Position numbers and translations under genes: made by a program
Notes under the pieces: model-generated
What the model was told of the DNA's origin: nothing
The model's input: the letters and a program-made list of their open reading frames with translations, nothing else
The model's database searches: none
Assembly: GCA_903842345.1 (NCBI GenBank)
Contig: CAIMLR010000008.1
Span: 62,001 to 126,000 of the forward strand
Source of the DNA: an uncultured Myxococcales bacterium
Lineage (GTDB): Bacteria; Myxococcota_A; UBA9042
DNA: 64,000 nucleotides
Direction: 5' to 3'
Shown here: positions 45,580 through 55,096 of the stretch, piece after piece
Layout of the letters: each line of letters begins with the position of its first letter
How positions within the stretch are numbered: the stretch's first letter is position 1

Positions 45580-45775
45580 GTCGCACCCTCCTGTGGATCA
45601 TTGTCCGTTGCCGCCCGCGCGGAAGCAACCGCAACATGCTGCCCCTGGCACCGCGCGGATCGCGGACGCGTGGTCGCGAGCTGCGCGCGCCCTGGAGAAT
45701 GTTCGGGCGCCGCGAACCTTTGCCGCGGCATCTGGCTCAGAATCTTTGGGACACGCTAGATCCCCGGAGAAAATC

Positions 45776-45958
45776 ATGTGCCGTCGCGTTACCTGTTCTT
45801 CTTGTGGCAAGCCTACTTACGCCGGTTGCGGCGCGCACATTGAGCAAGTGCTCAGTGACGTTCCCGCTGATCGTCGCTGCAAATGCCGCGAAGCCAAAGC
45901 AGCCGCCAAGCCGGCTGCGTCCACGGGCGGTAGCTGGTGGCCGTTTGGCAAGAAGTAG
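45776..45958 (+). CDS. 60-residue Cys-rich conserved protein
   Basis: Product begins MCRRVTCSSCGKPTYAGCG, followed by AHIEQVLSDVPADRRCKC. It matches a small family of unknown function spread among bacteria and plants with the pattern C-x2-CGK-T-GCG-HI-VP-RC-C, probably a zinc-binding fold. The C-terminus is Ala/Lys-rich and ends WWPFGKK. GGAGA before ATG 45776 sets the start; the longer frame upstream is an artefact. It is an independent gene between two lipoprotein genes. The function is unknown. Confidence 0.75.
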   Translation: MCRRVTCSSCGKPTYAGCGAHIEQVLSDVPADRRCKCREAKAAAKPAASTGGSWWPFGKK

Positions 45959-46000
45959 CCCGCGCTGCTAGAGTCATGGGGTTTGCCATCAGGAGGCCCC

Positions 46001-46738
46001 ATGTTCTCGCGCTCTTTCCTCGCATCTGTCGCTTTGACGTCGCTCGCCGCGTGCACGACGAGCACCGCGAATACCGCCGCGCCGGTCACGCACTTCAAAG
46101 GCGTCGCCTACACGTTCAACACGCCAATGCCGATCGCCGGCGCGACAATCTCGGTCGCTGAACTGCCGCAGTTCACGACGACGACGGACGCCAATGGCTA
46201 CTACGACCTGTCGGTCGAAGTGACCGCGGACAGCCAGAAGGTCACGCCGTTCATCGTCAAGACCGGCTTTCACACGATCTACCTGCAGACGTTCACCCTG
46301 CATCCGAATGACGCGGATCTGGATCACGTCCATTTCCAAACGCCCGATGACGATACGTTCTTCCTGCTGGCGTCGCTCGTGGGCGTTGGCCCCAAGACGA
46401 CGCAGTGCCAGGTCGTGACGACGAGCAGCGACAAGGTCATCCAGGGCATGACGTACGAGCAGTTCCGCGATCACGGCGCGCATGGTGTGGCGGGCGTGAC
46501 GGCGACTGCGACGCCGACGCTGGCCAAGCCGATCTACTTCAATTCCAAGGTTGTGCCGGATCCCAAGCTGACGGAATCGTCCGATGACGGCGGCATCCTC
46601 TGGACCAACGTGCCGCCCGGCGAATACGTGCTCCATGGCACGCACGCGACCCGCAAGTTTGCCGATGTGACGATTACGTGTGCGCCCAACCGCATCGTGA
46701 ACGCGAACCCGCCGTACGGAATGCACGAGATTCCGTAA
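46001..46738 (+). CDS. Lipoprotein with carboxypeptidase-regulatory-like domain
   Basis: 245 residues. Signal MFSRSFLASVALTSLAAC, Cys 18. The segment FKGVAYTFNTPMPIAGATI with TTTDANGYYDLSV is the characteristic beta-sandwich start of carboxypeptidase-regulatory-like domains, and the phrase recurs in the C-terminal half (GILWTNVPPGEYVLHGTH). Such domains occur in surface proteins and TonB-linked receptors. AGGAGG four bases before ATG 46001 gives the start. The function is unknown; it is divergent-free and converges on the next lipoprotein gene. Confidence 0.72.
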   Translation: MFSRSFLASVALTSLAACTTSTANTAAPVTHFKGVAYTFNTPMPIAGATISVAELPQFTTTTDANGYYDLSVEVTADSQKVTPFIVKTGFHTIYLQTFTLHPNDADLDHVHFQTPDDDTFFLLASLVGVGPKTTQCQVVTTSSDKVIQGMTYEQFRDHGAHGVAGVTATATPTLAKPIYFNSKVVPDPKLTESSDDGGILWTNVPPGEYVLHGTHATRKFADVTITCAPNRIVNANPPYGMHEIP

Positions 46739-46749
46739 GCGGATTCAGG

Positions 46750-48252
46750 CTATTTGAGGCAGTCCGGATCGGCCTTGAGGCACGTGTCGCAGGTGCCGTC
46801 GCTGTACTTGTTCTGCGTGGCGCATTCGTCCTTGCAGGTGCCCGTCACGTCGCCGGTCGCGGCGAGGAAGCACGCATAGCCCGGCAGGCAGCCGCCCACG
46901 CCCGCGCCGCACGTGTCGCCTGAGGCGCCGGCTTTCAGGCACGTCATCGCGGTCTGGCTGGCGTCCGTGAAGCTGCACGCGAGGAAGGGCGCGCACAGGC
47001 CGATGTTGTAGCCGCATTCCCCGCCCGCGACGCCGAAGGCGCGGCAGTGGTTGGCGCTTCCAGTCGTGCTGCTGTCCGGCGTGCAGGTCGCCCACGGGAC
47101 GCAGCTGCCCGGCTGGCCAAAACTGCCGCACGCGTCGCCAATCTGGCCCGCGGCTTGGCAGGTCGCGCTGGCTTTTGCGGAGCTGTCGTAGACGCAATCG
47201 CTGCCCGACGCGCAGCCGCCCGTAGCCGCGCCGCAGGAGCTTCCGGCGGGAACGTCCGCGAGGCATTGGTAGCCGCTGCCGCTGCTTGCCGGCACGCAGC
47301 CGTAGCCCGCGGTGCACAGGCCCACGCTGATGACGTCGCATGTGCCGCCCGGACCGACGGCGCTGACGCACTGCGTGCTGCTGCCCTGGTTGTCGGTGTA
47401 GACGCAGGTGGCGTCCGCCGCGCAATCGCCAAATCCCGGCGTGGAACAAGCAGATCCGATGGAGGTCGTCGCGTAGCACTTCATGCCCTTGAGCGTGCTG
47501 TCGATGAAGTTGCAGACCGCGCCCGTCGCGCATTCGCCGATGCCCGGTCCGCAGGATTGGCCGGCGTTGCGGGCTTTTTGGCACGTCCAGTCGCTCAGGT
47601 CGGCAATCGCGGCGCACTTGGCGCCCGCCACGCACGCGTCGGTCGTGCCCACGCAGCTGGCGCCGAGCGCGACGGTGCCGCCGCTCTGCTTGACGCAGTT
47701 GCCGCTGGCGTCGCACGTCTGGTTGCCGTCGCACGTGCCGCAGGAGCCGCCGCAGCCGTTGGGACCGCACGCTTTGGCCGCGCATTTGGGCGTGCAGGTG
47801 TCTGCGCCGCCGTCTGTTTTCACGATCGTGGTGTCTTCGCCGCCGAGAATGTCCACGACCAGCGTGTCGCCGCTGCCGGTGTCGCTCGTGCTGGCGTCGC
47901 TGCCCGTGCTCGTGTCATTGCCGCCGGTGACGTCCGGGACGCTGCCGTTGGCGGCGCACGTGGCGATGTGCTTGGTCGTGCCGGGCGCGCCGGGATCCGC
48001 GCTCTCCGTGCAGTGCTCGCTCGCCGCGCAGGTCGCGATCTCCGTCCACTTGCCGGCGACGCATTGCATCCGCTTGCCGGGCGTGGCGCCAAAACAGCCT
48101 TCATTGACCGACGCGTTGTTGCACAGCGAGCCCGCCGCGCCGCCGGAACCGACCGCGCCACCGCCGCCGCCTCCGCCGCCGGATGAACTGCCGCACGCGC
48201 TGAGCGCCGCGAGGCTGGTAAGGACCATCATCGATTGCAAGATCTTGCGCAT
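46750..48252 (-). CDS. Cys-rich lipoprotein, 500 residues
   Basis: Signal MRKILQSMMVLTSLAALSAC followed by a Ser/Gly linker of about 20 residues. One Cys-rich unit (CFGATPGKRMQCVAGKW), an Asp/Ser/Thr-rich spacer, a compact knot (CTPKCAAKACGPNGCGGSCG) and then a series of units near 45 residues with the pattern G-x-C-x6-C-x2-G-x-x-C-x7-C to the end. The C-terminus is CLKADPDCLK. It is a probable surface protein with disulfide-knot modules and no enzyme motif. It follows the cyclase gene on the same strand with a 31-base gap. Confidence 0.77.
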   Translation of the reverse strand: MRKILQSMMVLTSLAALSACGSSSGGGGGGGGAVGSGGAAGSLCNNASVNEGCFGATPGKRMQCVAGKWTEIATCAASEHCTESADPGAPGTTKHIATCAANGSVPDVTGGNDTSTGSDASTSDTGSGDTLVVDILGGEDTTIVKTDGGADTCTPKCAAKACGPNGCGGSCGTCDGNQTCDASGNCVKQSGGTVALGASCVGTTDACVAGAKCAAIADLSDWTCQKARNAGQSCGPGIGECATGAVCNFIDSTLKGMKCYATTSIGSACSTPGFGDCAADATCVYTDNQGSSTQCVSAVGPGGTCDVISVGLCTAGYGCVPASSGSGYQCLADVPAGSSCGAATGGCASGSDCVYDSSAKASATCQAAGQIGDACGSFGQPGSCVPWATCTPDSSTTGSANHCRAFGVAGGECGYNIGLCAPFLACSFTDASQTAMTCLKAGASGDTCGAGVGGCLPGYACFLAATGDVTGTCKDECATQNKYSDGTCDTCLKADPDCLK

Positions 48253-48283
48253 TCCCGTCTCCCGTTTGCCGGCGCTGCCGCGC

Positions 48284-49948
48284 TCAGTCCGTCCTGGCCG
48301 CCTTGACTTCAAACACTTTCACCGGCTTCTTGCGGCCTTTCACGGTGATTTCATCCACGTAGCGCAGCTCGAACTCCGCGCCGAGATGCGCCGCGGTATC
48401 CTCGCTAATCAGCACGTCCACGCCGAGCTCCTTGGTCGCCGACTCCAGCCGCGACGCCAGGTTCACGCCGTCGCCGATGACCGTGTACTCCATCCGCGCT
48501 TCCGAGCCGATGTTGCCCGCGACGACTTCGCCCGTATGCAGGCCAATGCCGGTGCGAATCGGCGCAATGCCGCGCGCCGCGAGCCGCTCGTTCAGCAGGA
48601 TCAACGCCGCCCGCATCCGCACGGCTGCCCGCACCGCGCGCTGCGCATCGTCCGGCTTGGGCACCGGCGCGCCAAAGACCGCCATGATCGCGTCGCCAAT
48701 GTACTTGTCGACGACGCCGCCTTCTTCCATCACCACGGTGACCATCGCGGTAAAGTATTCATTGAGCAGGCTGACAAGCTCGTGGGCGCTCATCGTCTCG
48801 GAGATCGACGTGAAGCTGCGGATGTCCGTGAACAGCACCGTCACCGGCAGCGTCACGCCGCCCAGCTGCACACGCCCGGCCATCAGGTGTTCCACGACCT
48901 GCTCGGTCATGTACTTGCCCATCGTCGCCCGCAGGCGATCGCGCTCCTCCAGGCCGTCGACCATGGCGTTGAAGCCTTCAGCCAGATCCTCAATCTCATC
49001 GCCGGTCTTGATCTCCGCGACTTTCACGTACTGCTGGTGTTCCAGCTTCTTGTGCGCGAGCGTAATCCGCTTCAGGTTGACCGACATCACGCTCGCGATG
49101 CGGATGCCCAGCGCCATCGCCAGGAGCGCCGCGAGCGCCACGAGCGCGGACGCGAGGCGCAGGTGCTTGTCCAGCGTTTCATGGACGCCAACCCGCATCG
49201 CAGTCGTGACCGACACACCCGGCAGCGTCCTGGGCGCGAAACGCTGGCGGGCGAAGTTGCGATCGACGACGACGGCATCCAGCGCGTCCGCCGACGTACA
49301 CGCATCGACGCCATTGACCTGATACGAACCGACCGCGCGTTGGTTGGCGTCATACAGGCACAGCGACACGCCAACTTTTTGCGCGACGTTCTTGGCGAAA
49401 TCATTGTCCAGCGGCAGGCACGCGACGATCACGCCCGCGCCCGGGATCGCGATCGCGACCGTCCAAGCCGGCGGCGGCGGCGCTTTGGCATCGGCGATCT
49501 GCTCGCAGCCGCTGGGCACGACCGCGTGGAATTCACCGCCCATCAGCGTGTTGGCAAACGGCTGCTGCGCCAGCGTTGCCGCCGGATGCGCGCAGCCCAG
49601 CGACGTCACGAGCGCGCCTTGTGCGTCGTAAAAGAGCACGTCGAATTCCGGATAGACGTCGTGGAACTGCTTGGCCACCTGATGCAGCGCGTTCACGTCG
49701 TGCGCCAGGAGCGCCGTCTTCGTCGCCGGATCGAGCGCGCGCATCCGCGCCGCCAGCGTGATGTCCTTGACGTCATCGGCGAGCTCCATCAGGAATTCCT
49801 GCTCGACGTCCTCGACGCGGTCATCGACCTGATCCACGAGCGCGTCGCGCATGAGCCAGCTCAGCAGCGGCATGGCGGCAAGCGGCGCGATGGCCGAGAG
49901 GGCCACAAGCCCCATGAGTTTGGCGCGGACGGTGTGCAGGATGGTCAA
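48284..49948 (-). CDS. Membrane-bound class III adenylate cyclase
   Basis: 554 residues. An N-terminal membrane helix (about 10-33), an extracytoplasmic sensor of some 230 residues with a few Cys, a second membrane helix (ASALVALAALLAMALGIRIA), a HAMP segment (KKLEHQQYVKVAEIKTGDEI) and the C-terminal cyclase domain. Metal-binding Asp residues are in LFTDIRSFTS and KYIGDAIMAVF. The Lys of VDKYIGD and the Asp of VIGDGVNLASRLE fit ATP rather than GTP, and the Asn/Arg of NLASR stabilise the transition state. It makes cAMP in response to an external signal. Signal and effector are not apparent. Confidence 0.93.
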   Translation of the reverse strand: MTILHTVRAKLMGLVALSAIAPLAAMPLLSWLMRDALVDQVDDRVEDVEQEFLMELADDVKDITLAARMRALDPATKTALLAHDVNALHQVAKQFHDVYPEFDVLFYDAQGALVTSLGCAHPAATLAQQPFANTLMGGEFHAVVPSGCEQIADAKAPPPPAWTVAIAIPGAGVIVACLPLDNDFAKNVAQKVGVSLCLYDANQRAVGSYQVNGVDACTSADALDAVVVDRNFARQRFAPRTLPGVSVTTAMRVGVHETLDKHLRLASALVALAALLAMALGIRIASVMSVNLKRITLAHKKLEHQQYVKVAEIKTGDEIEDLAEGFNAMVDGLEERDRLRATMGKYMTEQVVEHLMAGRVQLGGVTLPVTVLFTDIRSFTSISETMSAHELVSLLNEYFTAMVTVVMEEGGVVDKYIGDAIMAVFGAPVPKPDDAQRAVRAAVRMRAALILLNERLAARGIAPIRTGIGLHTGEVVAGNIGSEARMEYTVIGDGVNLASRLESATKELGVDVLISEDTAAHLGAEFELRYVDEITVKGRKKPVKVFEVKAARTD

Positions 49949-50041
49949 AGCGGTTCGCCCCCGGCGCGTTGCGCCGCAAAACCAGACTTACCGCATCTGG
50001 TAGGGGAAGGGCAAGGGCGGCCGACCGTCCGCGCCAATGCG

Positions 50042-50422
50042 CTACGGCTGGCAGACCGAGTTGCCGCACATGGCCAGCGTGCCAAACGTCTGGCCGCCGG
50101 TTGCCATGCAGTTGCTTTGGCAGGTTTCCCCACCGGACGGGCAGACCACGATGCACGTCAGCGTGCTGAGGCAGCCCTTGTCGGCGATGCAGCTGGAGAG
50201 TTGCGTCGGGCAGTTGGTTTGCAGGCAGCCGACGAACGCGGATTTGGCCAACGGACCGCCGGTGATATCCGGCGTGCCGCTGCTGGCGTCCGTTCCGCCG
50301 CCGCCGGTGTCGCTTGTGGTGTCTGCTGCCGTCGACGAAATCAAATACGCGGAGTCCGGATAGCGCGCGATGCACGCCGACGCACTGACCGAGACGAGAA
50401 GCAAGAGGATGCGTTGGTTCAT
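50042..50422 (-). CDS. Small Cys-rich lipoprotein
   Basis: 126 residues. Signal MNQRILLLLVSVSASAC, then a short Ser/Thr/Gly linker and a C-terminal region with about ten Cys (FVGCLQTNCPTQLSSC, CLSTLTCIVVCPSGGETC). The regular Cys spacing suggests a helical disulfide-linked fold, similar to the small cysteine-rich proteins of myxobacteria. ATG 50422 begins one base after the stop of the TPR-like gene, so both share a transcript. The function is unknown. Confidence 0.7.
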   Translation of the reverse strand: MNQRILLLLVSVSASACIARYPDSAYLISSTAADTTSDTGGGGTDASSGTPDITGGPLAKSAFVGCLQTNCPTQLSSCIADKGCLSTLTCIVVCPSGGETCQSNCMATGGQTFGTLAMCGNSVCQP

Positions 50423-50423
50423 G

Positions 50424-51548
50424 TCAAAACCGCCCTGCGATCGCCGCGCCGCCCAAGGTTGGCACGAAGGTGGGCAAAAACGACTGCGCGTGTCCCACGT
50501 TTTCGGCAGCGGCGGGCGCCCGCACGAGCTGCCAGATGCCCAGCGCCAGCGACGTGACACCCAGCGCGCCGCACACACCGGCAATCGCGCGGTTGCGGTC
50601 GATCCTGTCCGCGAGCGCCGCACCTTCTGCCGCCGTCCGGCTGGTGATGAGGCCAGACGGGTCCTTGGCCGGGTTCTCATACGCCTGCGTATCCGTGTAC
50701 TGCGCGGATGCCGCGACGCCTGCGCCGACAAGCAGGCCAACGCCCGCCACCGTCAGCAGCCAGCCGGCCACGCGGCTTGGACCCTTCACTTGCGGCGCTG
50801 TCGCGGTCACCGGCGGCGCGGGCTGGGGCTTGGACGCTGCGGGCTGCGGTGTTGCGACAACGGCAACAGCCTTGGTCGGCGCCGCCACCGGTGTGTGGTT
50901 GCCCTGGAGCGATGCGAGCCGCGCCGTCGCCTCCGGACGATCCACGGCGTCCAGCGGCGCGTCGGCCAGATACGCCCGGAACAGCGCGTCCGCCTGCGCC
51001 GTCTGCCCCGCCGCCTGCAGCACCACCGCGGACTTGAAGCGATACTCCGGCCGATGCGGCGCGATTTGCCAAGCCTGCAGGTACAACTGCGCCGCGAGGT
51101 TGTTGTCGCCCGCGCGCTGCGCCTTCTCCGCCTCCTGACCCTTGGCCGCGGCCTTGGCGTCGCGAATATCGTCCAAATAGCCGCGCGCTTTCTTGTCGCG
51201 CGCCGCGTCAATGCCAGGCGTATTCAGGAATTCCTCGTAATGCGCCACCGCGATATCCAGCAGCCCGCCGACGTGCGCCGCCCGTGCCGCGGCGAAGAGG
51301 TAATCCGAGGTCGCATCGTCCGTCTGCCAAGCGTTGTAGTAGAGCAGGGCGGCGCGCTGAAAATCGCCGCCTTCATAGGCCTTGCCAGCCTGCTCGGCCA
51401 TGATTTTGGCGGATGCCTTGACGCGCTTCTGCTGTCCAGGCGGAGCGGCAAACGCCGGCATGACGTGGCCCAGCCCCGACACCACGAGGAGGCTCAGCAG
51501 GACCGCGCGCACGGCAAGTGAAGGCGCCCGGAGGCACAGAAAGTTCAT
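50424..51548 (-). CDS. TPR-like exported protein with C-terminal membrane anchor
   Basis: 374 residues. A cleavable signal (about 1-30, AVLLSLLVVSGLGHVMPAFA) precedes tandem TPR-like helices, for example GDFQRAALLYYNAWQTDD and AQLYLQAWQIAPHRPEYRF. A Pro/Ala-rich linker (PQPAASKPQPAPPVTA) follows, then one or two hydrophobic segments near the C-terminus (GWLLTVAGVGLLVGAGVAA). Such proteins usually scaffold envelope complexes. ATG 51548 was chosen for the signal; the upstream frame is not protein-like. It is co-transcribed with the small lipoprotein gene, one base downstream. Confidence 0.78.
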   Translation of the reverse strand: MNFLCLRAPSLAVRAVLLSLLVVSGLGHVMPAFAAPPGQQKRVKASAKIMAEQAGKAYEGGDFQRAALLYYNAWQTDDATSDYLFAAARAAHVGGLLDIAVAHYEEFLNTPGIDAARDKKARGYLDDIRDAKAAAKGQEAEKAQRAGDNNLAAQLYLQAWQIAPHRPEYRFKSAVVLQAAGQTAQADALFRAYLADAPLDAVDRPEATARLASLQGNHTPVAAPTKAVAVVATPQPAASKPQPAPPVTATAPQVKGPSRVAGWLLTVAGVGLLVGAGVAASAQYTDTQAYENPAKDPSGLITSRTAAEGAALADRIDRNRAIAGVCGALGVTSLALGIWQLVRAPAAAENVGHAQSFLPTFVPTLGGAAIAGRF

Positions 51549-52459
51549 GAAACGGACCTGGCCGCGACCGTAATTGCCGCATGGTCGGTGTATACGCGGT
51601 CCAAAGGGCGGCGGCAAGCTGGGGATTGGCGGCGGAAAGGCGCTGGTCACCGCGATGCAGCAGCGCCTTGGAACGGGCCTGCCGAACGCTCGGATGTGGC
51701 CAGAACCGCGTGAGTTTGCCGTTTTGGCGGGGTTGTTCGTGTCAGGTTGGCTGGTTCGGGCGTTGAAACTGCGGATTTGTGGTGAGGTGGACGAAGCCCC
51801 GAAGTCAACTCCGCGCCCGGTGTTCAGGATGCCCGTGACGGGGCTGGGGACTGCGGGCGGACCTCAGTGGCCAGAGGTCGAAACGCTGCGCGCAGTCCGT
51901 GGACCTCAGTGCACAGAGGTCGAAACGCTGCGCACAGCCCGGGGACCTCAATGCACAGAGGTCGAAACGCTGTGCACAGCCCGTGGACCTCAGTGCACAG
52001 AGGTCGAAACGCTGCGCACAGCCCGTGGACCTCAGTGGCCAGAGGTCGAATCGCCGCGCACAGCCCGCGGACCTCAGTGGCCAGAGGTCGAAACGCTGCG
52101 CACAGCCCGCGGACCTCAGTGGACAGAGGTCGAAACGCTGCGCACAGCCCCGGGGACCTCAGTGGCCAGAGGTCGAAACGCTGCGCACAGCCCGTGGACC
52201 TCAGTGGCCAGAGGTCGAATCGCCGCGCGCCGCGTCGCGACCTCAGTTGACCGGCCGCCGTCAAGGCGCGGCGGACTCCGGCGCAGTTTTGCTCCCATCG
52301 AGTTGGCATATTTTACGTCTGGTTCTGAGCGCTTTGGATTTCCGTCTTGTGCCTTTCCCGCTGAAGCGGCTATCTTTCGGCCTGCACGCGTCGATTTCGG
52401 CCCTTGCGCCTCCCTTTGGGGGCCCATTTGACCCTTCGTTTCACTCCTCCGGAGTTGCC
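51549..52459. other. Large intergenic region between divergent genes, 911 bp
   Basis: Contains no supported gene. The long frames across it exist only because a 42-bp tandem repeat (51861-52239) is a multiple of three. The flanks 51549-51860 and 52250-52459 show no RNA motif that I recognise. The final 20 bases hold the ribosome site for the next gene. Confidence 0.6.
51861..52239. repeat. Nine-copy 42-bp tandem repeat
   Basis: Nine head-to-tail units begin at 51861, 51903, 51945, 51987, 52029, 52071, 52113 (43 bp), 52156 and 52198, with a partial tenth at 52240. Each starts ACCTCAGTGG-CAGAGGTCGA and ends near GCGCACAGCCCGTGG. Each contains an ACCTC/GAGGT dyad. Units differ by a few point changes, and the extra C in unit 7 shifts any reading frame, which argues against coding. 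There are no spacers, so it is a minisatellite and not a CRISPR. Confidence 0.9.
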
Positions 52460-54973
52460 ATGTCTGATTCTCGCTGTCCGATTGCCACCGTTCCGTCCGG
52501 TTCCGCTGCTTCTGCTGCCACGCTTTGGCTTGTCGCGTTTGCGTCGGCGGGCATTTTGACCGCTTGCGGTACGACTGCTGGCGGCTCGGGCGGAGGTTCC
52601 GATGTTGCCAACGAATCGCCGGATAATGGCGTTGCGGCTGGCTCAGATGCAGCGGCTGCGGGCGGGGATGTTGCCGGTGCCGATGCCAAAGATACGGCGG
52701 GCGCAGGGGATGTGACGACGGGCACCGATGGCGCGGGTATCTCCGATGCATCGGATGTGGCTGCCGGCGTGGACGCGAGCGATGCGTGGGTCGCCGATGC
52801 GACGGATGCTGCCGCCGATGCCGCCGACGTTGCTTCTGGTCCCGATTCAGCGGACGGCGTCACCGCAACCTGCATTCTGATTCACGCGACGGGCAATGGT
52901 CTGCCGGCGGTTTTGTTCGGCGGAATGATCCAGGCGGCTGCTGGCGGCGAGGTCAAGCAGTTCGTTTTGGATACCAAAGGCGAGTACTGCGCCGACACGG
53001 CACTGGACACGGAATATTTTCTGTCGACGAACGCCTTGCCGTCCGCGACCGGCGGCTATCTGCAGTATCCCGTTTATTCCGGGCATGTGCAGGCCACTTG
53101 CGGCGCCAATCCCAAGGCGTGCCTCGTCATCAACCTGGAATTCAACAACACCGGCAAGCAGTGCAAGAACCTGACCGAATGCGGCGACGGCAATGCGTGC
53201 ACGGATGACAATTGCGGTATTTTCGGCATGTGCATCCACACCTCGAGCCCGCAGAAGTGCACGGGCGCGACCGCGTGCGAAGTGGGCATGTGCACGAACG
53301 GCGCCTGCAAGCTCAGCACCCCATGCGATGACCAGAATGGGTGCACGACGGACGTCTGCGAGGCCGGCAATACCTGCACGCACACCATCACGGAAGGCAG
53401 CGCGTGCACGCCCTACAGTTACTGCCACGCCGGCAAGTGCAACGCCGGGGGGACTTGCGTCGACACCGGCACGTACTTGGATTGCGACGATGCTAATTTC
53501 TGCACCAACGATTACTGCTCGCCCGACAAAGGCGGATGCGTGCACGATCCGGCAGTGTTCGTGGGCGCGCCGTGTTTCGTGGATAGCGTCAGCGGCAAGT
53601 GCAGCACCCTCGGCGCGTGCGACGTGCCCAAGTGCAGCGATGGCCAGAAGCAGGAAGAGGAAACCGACGTGGACTGCGGCGGTTGGTGCGGTTCCTGCGC
53701 CGATGGGAAGGCGTGCGCGCTGCCTGTCGACTGTTCCTCGCAAGTCTGCGTCGGCAACCTCTGCGCTGCCCCTTCCTGCAACGACAGCGTCAAGAACGGC
53801 GGCGAGTGGAATGTCGATTGCGGCGGTGGCAATTGCCCCGGCTGCGACACCTGGGCGCCTTGCGCAAACAATTCGCAATGCGCCTCGGGCTGGTGCACTT
53901 CCGGTTCCTTCTGCCAGGTGCCCAGCTGCAAGGACAACGCCCAGAATGGCACGGAGACCGACGTCGATTGCGGCGGAAGCTGCCCCGGGTGCCAATGGCC
54001 GGACATGAAGTGCAAAGTGGACACCGATTGCGCGTCCAAGTCCTGCATCAATGGCGCGTGCGCCGCGGCAACGTGCAGCGACGGCTTGCAGAACGGCTCG
54101 GAATCGAGCGTGGATTGCGGCGGCATCGCATCGGGTTCCGGTTGCCCCGTCTGCGGGACCGGCAAGACGTGCTCGATGGACACGGACTGCGCGGACAAGG
54201 CCTGCAAGGGCGGCACCTGCGTGCCCGCGGCGTGCAACGATGGCGTGCAGAATGGCAGCGAAACCGGCGTTGACTGCGGCGGCGCCGTCCTCGCGAGCGG
54301 CTGCACCTTGTGCCCCGATTACCAGGGCTGCTTGTTCAATACCGACTGCCAATCCAAGGTCTGCGGCATCTATTTCGCCTGCGAAGCGCCGACGTGCAAT
54401 GACGGCGTCGCCAACGGCACGGAGACCGACAAGGATTGCGGCGGCCTGTGCGGCCCCTACTGCGTGCAAGGCGCCAACTGCAACGGCAACGGCGACTGCA
54501 CCACCCAGAACTGCGTCGCCGGCATCTGCGCCGCCAAGCTCGCCAATGGCGTGGTCTGCAGCGCGGACGTCGATTGCACCACCGGTCACTGCGTGGACGG
54601 CGTCTGCTGCGATGACAAGTGCACCGATGAATGCTGGACGTGTGACGGCGCCAGCAACGGCGGCTATCCCGGCGTCTGCGCGGGCATGCAGGTCGGCATC
54701 GCGGACACCATGTGCAAGGGCAACCAGGTCTGCAACAACAACGCCGTCTGCTCCTCACCGTTGGGCAGCCCGTGCACGAGCGGGGCGCAATGCATCTACG
54801 GCAACTGCTACGATGGCGTCTGCTGCGACACGATTTGCACCGGAACGTGCACGACCTGCAACGCGCCCGGCTCGGTCGGGATCTGCGATGCCGTGCCCGC
54901 TGGGCAGGATCCGCACAATGACTGCCCGGGAGCGTTGACGTGTTCTGGAATCCTCGGCTACTGCGCACCGTGA
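52460..54973 (+). CDS. Large Cys-rich lipoprotein with six VDCGG repeats
   Basis: 837 residues. Lipoprotein signal (ASAGILTAC, Cys 36 or so), then an Asp/Ala/Gly linker to about 135. A beta-like domain (CILIHATGNGLPAVLFGGM) is followed by Cys-rich units: CTDDNC and CDDQNGC calcium-like loops, then six copies of C-DG-NG-ET-VDCGG-CP-C with connecting CVDTDCASK-type segments, and two final Cys knots ending YCAP. The pattern is widespread in myxobacterial surface proteins of unknown role. GGAG five bases before ATG 52460 gives the start. The longer open frame upstream runs through the 42-bp repeats and is not part of the gene. Confidence 0.82.
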   Translation: MSDSRCPIATVPSGSAASAATLWLVAFASAGILTACGTTAGGSGGGSDVANESPDNGVAAGSDAAAAGGDVAGADAKDTAGAGDVTTGTDGAGISDASDVAAGVDASDAWVADATDAAADAADVASGPDSADGVTATCILIHATGNGLPAVLFGGMIQAAAGGEVKQFVLDTKGEYCADTALDTEYFLSTNALPSATGGYLQYPVYSGHVQATCGANPKACLVINLEFNNTGKQCKNLTECGDGNACTDDNCGIFGMCIHTSSPQKCTGATACEVGMCTNGACKLSTPCDDQNGCTTDVCEAGNTCTHTITEGSACTPYSYCHAGKCNAGGTCVDTGTYLDCDDANFCTNDYCSPDKGGCVHDPAVFVGAPCFVDSVSGKCSTLGACDVPKCSDGQKQEEETDVDCGGWCGSCADGKACALPVDCSSQVCVGNLCAAPSCNDSVKNGGEWNVDCGGGNCPGCDTWAPCANNSQCASGWCTSGSFCQVPSCKDNAQNGTETDVDCGGSCPGCQWPDMKCKVDTDCASKSCINGACAAATCSDGLQNGSESSVDCGGIASGSGCPVCGTGKTCSMDTDCADKACKGGTCVPAACNDGVQNGSETGVDCGGAVLASGCTLCPDYQGCLFNTDCQSKVCGIYFACEAPTCNDGVANGTETDKDCGGLCGPYCVQGANCNGNGDCTTQNCVAGICAAKLANGVVCSADVDCTTGHCVDGVCCDDKCTDECWTCDGASNGGYPGVCAGMQVGIADTMCKGNQVCNNNAVCSSPLGSPCTSGAQCIYGNCYDGVCCDTICTGTCTTCNAPGSVGICDAVPAGQDPHNDCPGALTCSGILGYCAP

Positions 54974-55096
54974 TCCGGGAGGGCAATCGGGACCGTGGCA
55001 GTCAGTTCCCGGTGGGCATGCAGTCGCGGGAGGTGGCCTCCCCGACCTCAGCGCGGTAGCATCCGGGGATGCGCCACCCTCAAGCGCGGAGGATCC

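Noticed and set aside
47483-50557. 1024-codon plus-strand frame opposite the cyclase and a lipoprotein gene
   Set aside because: No domain; it crosses three real minus-strand genes.
51861-52239. CRISPR array
   Set aside because: Units are contiguous with no spacers, and no cas genes are present.
51574-52431. Repeat-encoded protein across the 42-bp array
   Set aside because: The unit is a multiple of three, so all six frames stay open. The extra base in unit 7 breaks every frame and no ribosome site precedes it.
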